This document shows, one piece after another, positions 18,385 through 26,566 of a DNA stretch of 64,000 bases (the stretch's first letter is position 1; every line of letters starts with the position of its first letter). Source of the DNA: Streptomyces sp. NBC_01298 (GTDB lineage: Bacteria > Actinomycetota > Actinomycetes > Streptomycetales > Streptomycetaceae); contig NZ_CP108414.1 of the NCBI RefSeq assembly GCF_035978755.1, forward strand, positions 5,146,001-5,210,000, given 5' to 3'. The notes under the pieces are model-generated. The model did no database searches. It was not told the DNA's origin and saw nothing but the letters and a program-made list of their open reading frames with translations. The translations under genes and the position numbers were made by a program.

Positions 18385-18975
18385 CTAACGCGACCGGGCC
18401 CGCCCTTCGGACGGAGGGGCGGGCTCGCCCAGTTTCCAGGACCCGACGACCTCGTAGCGGGGCCGTTCGCCCGGGACCCCGGAGTCGGGCAGATCGCTGC
18501 GGACCAGGCTGAGCTCGCCGACCTGCCAGCCGGTGCCCTCGAAGGAGGCCAGGGCCGCGGCGTAGGGGCGGACGTCGTGCCGCTCGTCGCGGAGCCTGCC
18601 GAGGGTGAGGTGGGGGGTGTAGCGGTGGTGCTGCTCCATGGGCACCCCGGACCGCCGGGCGGCGGCGTCGGCGCGCTCGGCGAGCATGCGCAGGGAGTCG
18701 AGGTCCCCGGCGGCGCCCGCCCACAGGGAGCGGTGGCCGAAGTGGCCGGAGCCGTGGATCCGCAGCGGGAAGGGAGCGCTGCGGGCCGCGGCGCGGGCGA
18801 GGCGGGCGTGCAGCTCGGGGAGCACCTCGTCGTGGACCTCGCCCATGAAGGCGAGCGTGAAGTGCCAGCCCGCCTCCGCGGTCCAGCGGAGGTGATCGTC
18901 GCGCAGGCCGCGCACGGCCCCGGCCAGTTCCGCGATGGCCGCCTCGGGCGGGATGACGGCTGCGAACAGTCTCAT
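18385..18975 (-). CDS. thpR: RNA 2',3'-cyclic phosphodiesterase (2'-5' RNA ligase family)
   Basis: 196 residues from ATG 18975 (MRLFAAVIPP, the family start). The two catalytic HxT motifs are HFT at 38-40 and HLT in YTPHLTLGRL near residue 135. The family hydrolyses 2',3'-cyclic phosphodiester ends of RNA to 2'-phosphates, and can join tRNA halves by 2'-5' bonds in vitro. It sits downstream of an MFS gene in the same direction, with a 57-base gap. Confidence 0.9.
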   Translation of the reverse strand: MRLFAAVIPPEAAIAELAGAVRGLRDDHLRWTAEAGWHFTLAFMGEVHDEVLPELHARLARAAARSAPFPLRIHGSGHFGHRSLWAGAAGDLDSLRMLAERADAAARRSGVPMEQHHRYTPHLTLGRLRDERHDVRPYAAALASFEGTGWQVGELSLVRSDLPDSGVPGERPRYEVVGSWKLGEPAPPSEGRARSR

Positions 18976-19032
18976 GGTGCCGAGCCTATCGGCGGGGCTG
19001 GACACATCCAGCCCCGCCGGTCTGGTGAGGCG

Positions 19033-20385
19033 CTACGCCGCCGTCGCCAGCTGGCGGCGGCGGTCCGAGGGGACGAAGGTGACGCCGTGGCGGTTCACGC
19101 TGAGGCGGAGGTTGCCGATGCGTGACAGGACGAGGCCGATGGTGACGGCGGCGGCCAGGGAGACCGCTCCGCCCGCGGCCATGCCGATCCGCGCCCCGTA
19201 GGTGTCCGTGACCCATCCGACCAGCGGGGCCCCGATGGGGGTGCCGCCGGTGAAGACCATCATGAACAGGGCCATCACCCGGCCCCGCATCTCGGGGTCG
19301 GTGGCCATCTGGACGCTGGAGTTGGCGGTGACGTTCACCGTCAGGCCGAAGACCCCGATGGGGACGAGCAGCGCCGCGAACAGCCAGAAGCTCGGTGCGA
19401 AGGCCGTCACCAGCAGGAGGACGGAGAAGAGCACCGCCGCCGCGACCAGCAGCCGCAGCCGGGACAGGCCCCGCCGGGCCGCCAGCAGCGCGCCCGCCAG
19501 GGAGCCCGCCGCGATCAGGGTGTTGAACAGGCCGTACGTGCCCGCGTCGCCGTGGAAGACCTTGCTGACGAAGGCGGAGAGCCAGATCGGGAAGTTGAAG
19601 CCGAAGGTGCCGATGAATCCGACGAGCACGATCGGCCAGATCAGCTCGGGCCGCCCGGCGACGTAGCGCAGACCCTCACGGAGCTGGCCCTTCGCGCGGG
19701 GCTGGACCTCGACCTGGTGCAGTTCGCGGGTCCGCATGAGCATCAGGGCCGCGATCGGCGCCGCGAAGGACAGGCCGTTGAGCAGGAACGCCCAGCCGGA
19801 GCCCACGGCGGTGATCAGGACGCCGGCGATGGCGGGCCCGACCAGTCGCGCGGACTGGAAGTTGGCCGAGTTCAGGCTGACCGCGTTGGCCACCTGGTCC
19901 TTGCCGACCATCTCGGAGACGAAGGTCTGGCGGGCCGGGTTGTCCACGACGGTGACCAGGCCGAGGAGGAAGGCGGCGAGGTAGACGTGCCAGACGTTGA
20001 CGTGACCGGCGAGGGTGAGGACACCGAGGGCGAGGCCGGTGAGGCCCATCGCCGCCTGGGTGAACAGCAGCAGCGGGCGCTTGGGCAGCCGGTCGGCGAG
20101 TACGCCTCCGTAGAGGCCGAACAGCATCATCGGCAGGAACTGCAGCGCGATGGTGATGCCGACCGCGGACGCGGAGCCGGTCAGGGAGAGGACCAGCCAG
20201 TCCTGGGCGATGCGCTGCATCCAGGTCCCGGTGTTCGAGACGACCTGGCCGGTGGCGAAGAGCCGGTAGTTGCGGATCTTCAGCGAGCTGAACATGGAGT
20301 TCTTGCCCGGCGCGGGCCCGGCGGCGGCGCGCGTAGTGGTGGGTGTGTGGCCGGGGGCGGAGTCTGCTCCGGGTCCCGTACTCAA
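19033..20385 (-). CDS. MFS exporter (MFS_3 / enterobactin-exporter-like)
   Basis: 450 residues with about twelve helices after a 30-residue hydrophilic start. Core motifs are IRNYRLFATGQVVSNTGTWMQ, the MFS A-like loop YGGVLADRLPKRPLL and NPARQTFVSEMVG. This matches the MFS_3 group of multidrug exporters. The MarR gene lies 25 bases upstream in the same direction, so the pair probably forms an autoregulated drug-response operon. Confidence 0.88.
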   Translation of the reverse strand: MSTGPGADSAPGHTPTTTRAAAGPAPGKNSMFSSLKIRNYRLFATGQVVSNTGTWMQRIAQDWLVLSLTGSASAVGITIALQFLPMMLFGLYGGVLADRLPKRPLLLFTQAAMGLTGLALGVLTLAGHVNVWHVYLAAFLLGLVTVVDNPARQTFVSEMVGKDQVANAVSLNSANFQSARLVGPAIAGVLITAVGSGWAFLLNGLSFAAPIAALMLMRTRELHQVEVQPRAKGQLREGLRYVAGRPELIWPIVLVGFIGTFGFNFPIWLSAFVSKVFHGDAGTYGLFNTLIAAGSLAGALLAARRGLSRLRLLVAAAVLFSVLLLVTAFAPSFWLFAALLVPIGVFGLTVNVTANSSVQMATDPEMRGRVMALFMMVFTGGTPIGAPLVGWVTDTYGARIGMAAGGAVSLAAAVTIGLVLSRIGNLRLSVNRHGVTFVPSDRRRQLATAA

Positions 20386-20410
20386 AAGGGGTCGCCTCCT
20401 GGCGTCGTTC

Positions 20411-20848
20411 CTATAGGTGCGCGAGCTTGTCCAGGACGGGCGCTGCTTCGCGCAGCTTCGCCCATTCGTCCTCGGTCAGCCCGTCCGCGAGCCCGGCGAG
20501 GAAGGCGTTGCGCTTGCGACGGCTCTCTTCGAGCATCGCTTCGGCCTCCTCCGTCTGGCGGACCACCTTCTGGCGGCGGTCGTCGGGGTGCGGTTCCAGC
20601 GTGACCAGTCCCTTGGCTTCCAGCAACGCGACGATGCGCGTCATGGACGGCGGCTGCACGTGCTCGCGCCGGGCCAGCTCACCGGGGGTGGCCTGGCCGC
20701 AGCGGGCGAGGGTGCCGAGGACCGACATCTCGGTCGGGCTCAGCGATTCGTCGACGCGCTGGTGCTTGAGGCGCCGGCCCAGCCGCATGACGGCGGAGCG
20801 GAGGTCGTTCACGGCGGCTGCGTCGTCACCATGGGAAAGGTCATGCAT
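20411..20848 (-). CDS. MarR family transcriptional regulator
   Basis: 145 residues with a winged helix at ~35-110: LSPTEMSVLGTLARCGQATP, RREHVQPPSMTRIVALLEAKGL, then the wing HPDDRRQKVV. MarR proteins are dimeric repressors released by phenolic or drug ligands. It is the first gene of the leftward pair with the MFS exporter. A perfect 8-bp palindrome immediately upstream of the ATG is a likely autoregulatory operator. Confidence 0.9.
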   Translation of the reverse strand: MHDLSHGDDAAAVNDLRSAVMRLGRRLKHQRVDESLSPTEMSVLGTLARCGQATPGELARREHVQPPSMTRIVALLEAKGLVTLEPHPDDRRQKVVRQTEEAEAMLEESRRKRNAFLAGLADGLTEDEWAKLREAAPVLDKLAHL

Positions 20849-20854
20849 GTTCTT

Positions 20855-20874
20855 TAGAGTAACTCATTACTCTA
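20855..20874. promoter_or_regulatory. Palindromic operator candidate for the MarR gene
   Basis: TAGAGTAA-CTCA-TTACTCTA, a perfect 8-bp inverted repeat with a 4-base spacer, starts 7 bases before the MarR start codon. Size and AT-content fit MarR-family operators. It could also affect the small RHH gene that reads the other way. Confidence 0.7.
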
Positions 20875-20968
20875 CCTAAGGAACACCAGGTATCTGGCGT
20901 CACTCGTACGGGTGAGTCGGCTCCGGAAAGTGACACGCGTCCATGCCCTGTGCCCCGACTCTTTCGGC

Positions 20969-21151
20969 ATGGGGACACATGTGCTGAGCATGCGCATAGA
21001 CGGGGAGCTCCTCGACAGGCTCCGGACTCATGCCGCCAAACGAGGAATGAGCGTCCAGGACTATGTGGTCCGGACGCTCATTCGCGACGATTTCGACGAA
21101 CGCTTCAAGGCGGCCGTCGACGAGACGGAGAAGTTCTACGGGCTTACGTGA
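20969..21151 (+). CDS. Small ribbon-helix-helix-like protein
   Basis: 60 residues from ATG 20969 (an upstream in-frame start at 20912 is less likely). The strand-helix-helix pattern is HVLSMRIDGELLDRLRTHAAKRGMSVQDYVVRTLI, consistent with an Arc/MetJ-type fold as in antitoxins. A toxin partner is not seen: the next gene on this strand is a DUF2530 protein at 22687. Its stop overlaps the 3' end of the NCS2 permease gene on the other strand by 8 bases. Confidence 0.65.
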   Translation: MGTHVLSMRIDGELLDRLRTHAAKRGMSVQDYVVRTLIRDDFDERFKAAVDETEKFYGLT

Positions 21152-22550
21152 GGCCCAGCGCCGGCATCGCGTAGTAGAAGACGAAGACCGCGGACACGAC
21201 GTACATGGCCACCGGGACCTCGCGGCCCCGGCCGGTCGCCAGCCGCAGTACGGAGAAGGCCACGAAGCCGATGCCGATGCCGTTGGTGATCGAGTACGTG
21301 AACGGCATCATCACCATGGCCAGGAAGGCCGGGACGGCGATGGTGAAGTCGTTCCAGTCGATGTCCCTGACCGAGCCGGCCATGATCAGGAAGCCGACCG
21401 CGACGAGGGCGGGCGTGGCCGCCTGCGAGGGGACCATCGTGGCGAGCGGCGTGAGGAACAGCGACACGGTGAACAGGCCGCCGGTCACGATGTTCGCGAG
21501 GCCGGTCCTGGCCCCCTCGCCGACGCCCGCCGTGGACTCCACGAAGCAGGTGGTGGCCGAGGAGGAGGAGGCGCCGCCCGCGGCGACGGCCATGCCGTCG
21601 ACGAACAGCACCCGGTTGATGCCGGGGAAGGAGCCGTCCGGCTTCGTCAGCTTCGCCTCGTCGCCGACGCCGAGGATGGTGCCCATGGCGTCGAAGAAGC
21701 AGGACAGCAGCACGGTGAAGACGAACAGGATGCCCGTCAGCATCCCGACCTTGCCGAAGCCGCCGAAGAGGCTGACCTGACCGATCAGGCCGAAGTCGGG
21801 CGCGGCCACCGGGTTGCCCGGCCACTCCGGGACCGTCAGGCCCCAGGCGGCGTCCGGGAGCTTGGTGATCAGCTGGATCACCAGGGCGGCGACGGTCATG
21901 GCCACGATGGAGATCAGGATCGCGCCGGGGGTCTTGCGGATGATCAGGGTCAGCGTCAGCAGGACGCCGACCACGAAGATCAGGACGGGCCAGCCGTGCA
22001 GGTGGCCGTTGCTGCCGAGCTGGATCGGGACCGTGGTGTGCGCGACATCGGGGATGCGGGTGACGAAGCCCGAGTCGACCAGGCCGATCAGCAGGATGAA
22101 CAGGCCGATGCCGATCGCGATGCCCTTGCGCAGGCCGAGCGGGACGGCGTTCATGACCCGCTCGCGCAGGCCGGTGGCGACCAGCAGCATCACCACGAAG
22201 CCGGCCAGGACCACCATGCCCATGGCGTCGGGCCAGCTCATGCGCGGGGCGAGCTGGAGGGCGACGACGGTGTTGACGCCGAGGCCGGCCGCCAGCGCGA
22301 TCGGGACGTTGCCGATCACGCCCATCAGCAGGGTGGTGAAGGCCGCGGTCAGCACGGTGGCGGTGACCAGCTGGCCGCCGTCGAGCTGGTTGCCGTACAT
22401 GTCCTTGGCGCTGCCCAGGATGATCGGGTTCAGCACGATGATGTAGGCCATCGCGAAGAAGGTGGCGAATCCGCCGCGGACCTCGCGGCCGATGGTCGAG
22501 CCGCGCTCGGAGATCTTGAAGTAGCGGTCCACGGGGGCCGTCGTGCTCAT
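21144..22550 (-). CDS. NCS2 family purine/xanthine permease
   Basis: 468 residues from ATG 22550 (MSTTAPVDRYFKI), with AGGA 12 bases before. About twelve to fourteen helices. Motifs include GGFATFFAMAYIIVLNPII, AAGLGVNTVVA, and CFFDAMGTILGVGDEA of the AzgA/PbuG (adenine/guanine/hypoxanthine) subgroup. It imports a purine base by proton symport. A structured inverted repeat lies in the 5' leader, described separately. Confidence 0.88.
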   Translation of the reverse strand: MSTTAPVDRYFKISERGSTIGREVRGGFATFFAMAYIIVLNPIILGSAKDMYGNQLDGGQLVTATVLTAAFTTLLMGVIGNVPIALAAGLGVNTVVALQLAPRMSWPDAMGMVVLAGFVVMLLVATGLRERVMNAVPLGLRKGIAIGIGLFILLIGLVDSGFVTRIPDVAHTTVPIQLGSNGHLHGWPVLIFVVGVLLTLTLIIRKTPGAILISIVAMTVAALVIQLITKLPDAAWGLTVPEWPGNPVAAPDFGLIGQVSLFGGFGKVGMLTGILFVFTVLLSCFFDAMGTILGVGDEAKLTKPDGSFPGINRVLFVDGMAVAAGGASSSSATTCFVESTAGVGEGARTGLANIVTGGLFTVSLFLTPLATMVPSQAATPALVAVGFLIMAGSVRDIDWNDFTIAVPAFLAMVMMPFTYSITNGIGIGFVAFSVLRLATGRGREVPVAMYVVSAVFVFYYAMPALGLT

Positions 22551-22575
22551 GGGGGTCCTGGTCCTCGGTGGTGGT

Positions 22576-22620
22576 TTCATACGACGAAAACGGGCCAAGC
22601 CCAAACCGTTTCAGTATGAA
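22576..22620 (-). promoter_or_regulatory. Structured leader of the NCS2 permease gene
   Basis: A 7-bp closing repeat (TTCATAC with GTATGAA, 22576-22582 with 22614-22620) encloses an inner hairpin (GGGC-CAA-GCCC at 22592-22602, with AAAC/GTTT around it). The element ends 25 bases before the permease ATG, next to its ribosome site, so it could control translation or be a protein operator. I cannot match it to a known purine riboswitch core. Confidence 0.45.
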
Positions 22621-22686
22621 CACATGAACGAAGGGGCGTCTATCTCCGCGCGTAGACCCTGAGCCGACCGGCCTAGACTTGTCCCC

Positions 22687-22986
22687 ATGGCGAAATGGAC
22701 TGCGACGCACGAGGCCCCCGAGCCCCTGGAGGGCCCGATCGTCGGCACCGTGACCGGTGGCACGATCATCTGGTTCGCCCTCTTCCTCTTTCAGCTCCCC
22801 TTCTACGGCTGGTTCGCGGACCGGGGCATGCTGTGGTGGGTCTGGACCTGCGCGGTCGGCGGGGTCCTCGGCCTGATCGGCCTCTGGTACGTCCGCGGCC
22901 GTGACGCGGCGCTCAAGCGCCACGCCCTCGAGCTGGCCGCCCGGAACGAAGACACCCAGGCGGGCCCGGCTCCCCAGGCGGGCTAG
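22687..22986 (+). CDS. DUF2530 membrane protein
   Basis: 99 residues, two hydrophobic helices at about 23-40 (GTIIWFALFLFQLPFYGWF) and 52-70 (WVWTCAVGGVLGLIGLWY), then a charged tail (RGRDAALKRHALELAARNED). This is the DUF2530 family of actinobacterial membrane proteins, function unknown. It is divergent from the NCS2 permease, an arrangement I recall in other Streptomyces. Confidence 0.85.
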   Translation: MAKWTATHEAPEPLEGPIVGTVTGGTIIWFALFLFQLPFYGWFADRGMLWWVWTCAVGGVLGLIGLWYVRGRDAALKRHALELAARNEDTQAGPAPQAG

Positions 22987-23109
22987 CGTCCGGGGTCGCG
23001 CCCGGGTCGGCGCCCGCGACCCGCGTGCGGGAGGTCTGCCCGCGGTCCTCGTGCCGTTCCGACGGCCTCCGTGGACGGGGTGGATCCATCCCTGCGGGTC
23101 CGCTGTGGC

Positions 23110-23133
23110 GGGGCGCGCAGTTCCCCGCGCCCC
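23110..23133. repeat. Streptomyces-type GC hairpin repeat
   Basis: GGGGCGCG and CGCGCCCC pair across an 8-base loop (CAGTTCCC). This wording is a common dispersed intergenic repeat in Streptomyces genomes (recalled, not checked). It could end transcription of the DUF2530 gene. The rest of 22987-23264 shows nothing I can name. Confidence 0.6.
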
Positions 23134-23264
23134 TGCCGGGGCCGCCGTGCGGCCACGGCCGCGGGTCGTGAGGGGCTACCCGAGGACGATCTGGCTCATC
23201 CAGAAGTCGGATCTTCGCACTTTTCGGCGGGTGGAGGAGGGGAACGACCTTTACCGTCGGAACC

Positions 23265-25742
23265 ATGACGGATCGGGCGCAGATCGAATCAGAGGGACCG
23301 GAGCCGGGCGCCAGCGCCGGCACCGCACCCGCCGGGACCGCCATCGACGCGGGGGCCGAGCTCGATCCCGTCCACCCGGTCCGGCCACCCGCACCCCGCT
23401 TCAAGCCGGCCGGCCTGAGCACCGCCGAAGTCGCCGAGCGCGTCGCCCGCGGAGCCGTCAACGACGTGCCCGTCCGCAGCAGCCGCTCCACGTCCGAGAT
23501 CGTCCGCGCCAACGTCTTCACCCGCTTCAACGCCATCATCGGCGTCCTCTGGGTGGTCATGTTCTTCGTCGCGCCGATCCAGGACAGCCTCTTCGGCTTC
23601 GTGATCATCGCGAACACCGGCATCGGCATCATCCAGGAGATGCGCGCCAAGAAGACCCTGGACGGCCTCGCCGTCATCGGCGAGGCCAAGCCCAGCGTCC
23701 GCCGCGACGGCCGCACCGCCGAGATCTCCACCTCCGAGATCGTCCTCGACGACGTCATCGAGCTCGGCCCCGGCGACAAGGTCGTCGTCGACGGGCTCGT
23801 CGGCGAGGCCGACGGCCTGGAGATCGACGAATCCCTCCTCACCGGCGAGGCCGACCCGGTCCTGAAGAAGCCCGGCGACCCGGTCATGTCCGGGTCGTTC
23901 GTCGTCGCCGGCGGCGGGGCCTTCACCGCCACCAAGGTCGGCCGCGAGGCCTACGCCGCCCAGCTCGCCGAAGAGGCCTCCCGGTTCACGCTCGTCCACT
24001 CCGAGCTGCGCTCCGGCATCTCCACCATCCTCAAGTACGTCACCTGGATGATGATCCCGACCTCCATCGGCCTGATCATCAGCCAGCTGATCGTCAAGGA
24101 CAACAACCTCAAGGACGCCATCGCCCGCACCGTCGGCGGCATCGTCCCGATGATCCCCGAAGGCCTCGTCCTCCTCACCTCCGTCGCCTTCGCCATCGGC
24201 GTCATCCGGCTCGGCCGCAAGCAGTGCCTGGTGCAGGAGCTGCCGGCCATCGAGGGGCTCGCCCGCGTCGACGTGGTCTGCCTCGACAAGACCGGCACCC
24301 TCACCGAGGGCGGCATGGACGTCACCGAGTGCCGCCCGCTCGGCGGCGCGGACGCCGCGTACGTCAAGAAGGTCCTCGGCGCCCTCGGCGAGAGCGACCC
24401 GCGTCCCAACGCCAGCCTCCAGGCGATCATCGACGCCTACCCCGACAGCGCCGAGTGGCGCTGCACCGAATCGCTGCCCTTCTCCTCCGCCCGCAAGTAC
24501 AGCGGCGCCAGCTTCAGCGAGGGCGACGGCGAGAACAACACCTGGCTGCTCGGCGCCCCCGACGTGCTGCTCCCGGCCGGGGACCCGGCCCTGGAGGAGA
24601 TCAACGAGCTCAACGAACAGGGCCTACGGGTCCTCCTGCTGGGCCGGGCCGCCCGCGAACTCGACGACCCGGCCGTGGCCACCGGGGTCAAGCCGACCGC
24701 CCTGGTCGTCCTGGAGCAGCGGCTGCGCCCCGACGCCGCCGACACCCTGCGCTACTTCGAGGACCAGGGCGTCAAGGCCAAGGTCATCTCCGGGGACAAC
24801 GCCGTCTCGGTCGGCGCGGTCGCCGGCAAGCTGGGCCTGCCCGGCGCCGAGAACACCGTCGACGCCCGCAAGCTGCCCACCGAGCAGGGCGCCATGGCCG
24901 AGGTGCTCGACCAGAACGCCGTCTTCGGTCGGGTCACCCCGCAGCAGAAGCGCGACATGGTCGCCGCCCTCCAGTCCCGGGGCCACACGGTCGCGATGAC
25001 CGGCGACGGGGTCAACGACGTGCTCGCGCTCAAGGACGCCGACATCGGCGTGAGCATGGGCTCCGGCTCGGAGGCCACCCGGGCCGTCGCGCAGATCGTG
25101 CTCCTCAACAACAGCTTCTCCACCCTGCCCTCGGTGGTCGCCGAGGGCCGCCGGGTCATCGGCAACATCACCCGCGTCGCCACCCTCTTCCTCACGAAGA
25201 CGGTCTACTCGGTGCTGCTGGCCGTCCTGGTGGTCTGCTCCCAGGTCGAGTACCCGTTCCTGCCGCGCCACCTGACGCTGCTGTCCACGCTGACCATCGG
25301 CATCCCGGCCTTCTTCCTGGCGCTGGCGCCGAACAAGGAGCGGGCCAAGCCGCACTTCGTGAAACGCGTGATGCGGTACGCGATCCCGGGCGGGGTCATC
25401 GCCGCCGTCGCCTGCTTCGTGACCTACGTGATCGCCCGCCACCACTACTCCGGCCCCGACGCCCTCAAGGCCGAGACCAGCGCCGCGACGCTCGCGCTGT
25501 TCCTGACCTCGATGTGGGTGCTGGCGATCATCGCCCGCCCGTACACCTGGTGGCGGGTCGGCCTGGTCGGCGCGATGGGCCTGGCGTTCCTGATCGTGCT
25601 CGTCGTGCCCTGGCTCCAGGACTTCTTCCAGCTCAAGCTGGAGGGCGCCGTGATGCCCTGGACCGCCGTCGGCATCGCCGCCGTGGCGGCCGTCCTGATC
25701 GAGTTCACCTTCCGGTGGGTGGACCGGAGGTTCCCGGCGTAG
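23265..25742 (+). CDS. P-type cation ATPase (CtpE-like)
   Basis: 825 residues. The phosphorylated DKTGTLT has its Asp at 341. The actuator loop is SLLTGEAD, the membrane motif is PMIPEGLVLLTS, and the hinge is TGDGVNDVLALKDADIG. The ~50-residue N-terminal extension is Pro/Ala/Gly-rich. The PEGL motif and HAD layout resemble mycobacterial CtpE, reported as a calcium transporter, and P2-type pumps rather than heavy-metal CPx ATPases. The transported ion here is inferred only. No heavy-metal-binding domain is present. Confidence 0.85.
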   Translation: MTDRAQIESEGPEPGASAGTAPAGTAIDAGAELDPVHPVRPPAPRFKPAGLSTAEVAERVARGAVNDVPVRSSRSTSEIVRANVFTRFNAIIGVLWVVMFFVAPIQDSLFGFVIIANTGIGIIQEMRAKKTLDGLAVIGEAKPSVRRDGRTAEISTSEIVLDDVIELGPGDKVVVDGLVGEADGLEIDESLLTGEADPVLKKPGDPVMSGSFVVAGGGAFTATKVGREAYAAQLAEEASRFTLVHSELRSGISTILKYVTWMMIPTSIGLIISQLIVKDNNLKDAIARTVGGIVPMIPEGLVLLTSVAFAIGVIRLGRKQCLVQELPAIEGLARVDVVCLDKTGTLTEGGMDVTECRPLGGADAAYVKKVLGALGESDPRPNASLQAIIDAYPDSAEWRCTESLPFSSARKYSGASFSEGDGENNTWLLGAPDVLLPAGDPALEEINELNEQGLRVLLLGRAARELDDPAVATGVKPTALVVLEQRLRPDAADTLRYFEDQGVKAKVISGDNAVSVGAVAGKLGLPGAENTVDARKLPTEQGAMAEVLDQNAVFGRVTPQQKRDMVAALQSRGHTVAMTGDGVNDVLALKDADIGVSMGSGSEATRAVAQIVLLNNSFSTLPSVVAEGRRVIGNITRVATLFLTKTVYSVLLAVLVVCSQVEYPFLPRHLTLLSTLTIGIPAFFLALAPNKERAKPHFVKRVMRYAIPGGVIAAVACFVTYVIARHHYSGPDALKAETSAATLALFLTSMWVLAIIARPYTWWRVGLVGAMGLAFLIVLVVPWLQDFFQLKLEGAVMPWTAVGIAAVAAVLIEFTFRWVDRRFPA

Positions 25743-25810
25743 CCGGTGGCTGTCGGGTTCACCCATTAGGGGACTGGACGGGTGGTTCGTGAGGTCCTCA
25801 TACTTGCTGT

Positions 25811-26122
25811 ATGGCTACGAAGAAGATCACGATCACCGTGCCCGAGGAGCTCCTGGAGTCGATCCGCTCCCGGGTCGAGTCGCGGGGTGTGTCGGCGTAC
25901 ATCACGGAAGCTGCTGTGCGCATGGACGCGGTGGACAGACTGGGGGAGCTGTCGACGCTGTTGGAGGAGGAGTACGGCCCGTATGACGACGAGGCGTACG
26001 ACGCCGTGCTGGACCGGATCGCGGCGATCGACACGTGGCACGACGAGCGGCGGGCTCAAACGGCCCAGGCGGCACAAGCGGCCGAAGAGGGCGAAGCCTT
26101 CCCCCAGGAGCAAGCCGCGTGA
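25811..26122 (+). CDS. RHH antitoxin of a PIN toxin pair
   Basis: 103 residues. KKITITVPEELLESIRSRVESRGVSAYITEAAVRMD is a ribbon-helix-helix DNA-binding unit. The acidic C-terminal half (LLEEEYGPYDDEAYDAVLDRIAAID) would wrap the toxin. Its TGA overlaps the GTG of the PIN gene (GTGA), typical of type II toxin-antitoxin operons. VapB-like by layout. Confidence 0.8.
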   Translation: MATKKITITVPEELLESIRSRVESRGVSAYITEAAVRMDAVDRLGELSTLLEEEYGPYDDEAYDAVLDRIAAIDTWHDERRAQTAQAAQAAEEGEAFPQEQAA

Positions 26123-26562
26123 CGCCTCGCCCTCCGCGTCGGCTGCCGCCGCGCAACCGTACGTTCGTCCTTGACTGCGAGGCACTGTCCAAGGCGACGC
26201 TCGGTGATCAAACACTCGGGCTCTTCGTCAAGGCCGCCTCGCGGGCGGGAATCCGCGTCGTCACCTCGGCGCTCACCCTCCTGGAGGCCTGGGATCCCCG
26301 TGCGGGCGCGCGGACGAAGGCGTGGGACTGGACGCTGTCCCGAATCGAGATCGTCTATGTCGACGAAGCCATCACCTCCAAGGCGCAGGAACTCCTGACG
26401 GAGGCCAAGCTGCACGGTCACAAGTACGCCATCGACTCGGTCCTCGCCGCAGTGGCGCTCCAGTGCGCGCAGCGCGGTGACCAGGTGGCCGTGCTCACCT
26501 CGGACGTCGACGACATGCGACGCTTCCTGGACGGGACCCCTGTCGCCATCGAGGCGGTCTGA
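26119..26562 (+). CDS. PIN-domain ribonuclease toxin (VapC-like)
   Basis: 147 residues from GTG 26119, with CAGGAG upstream. The four acidic PIN residues are in place: Asp19 (FVLDCEAL), Glu56 (LTLLEAWD), Asp106 (YAIDSVLAA) and Asp129 (LTSDVDDM). VapC-type toxins cleave RNA using divalent metal and are silenced by the upstream antitoxin. The gene ends 4 bases before the converging MFS gene. Confidence 0.85.
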   Translation: MTPRPPRRLPPRNRTFVLDCEALSKATLGDQTLGLFVKAASRAGIRVVTSALTLLEAWDPRAGARTKAWDWTLSRIEIVYVDEAITSKAQELLTEAKLHGHKYAIDSVLAAVALQCAQRGDQVAVLTSDVDDMRRFLDGTPVAIEAV

Positions 26563-26566
26563 CGTC

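Noticed and set aside
22576..22620. Purine riboswitch
   Set aside because: The leader lacks the conserved three-way junction core and pyrimidine at the base-binding position; kept as an unassigned structured leader.
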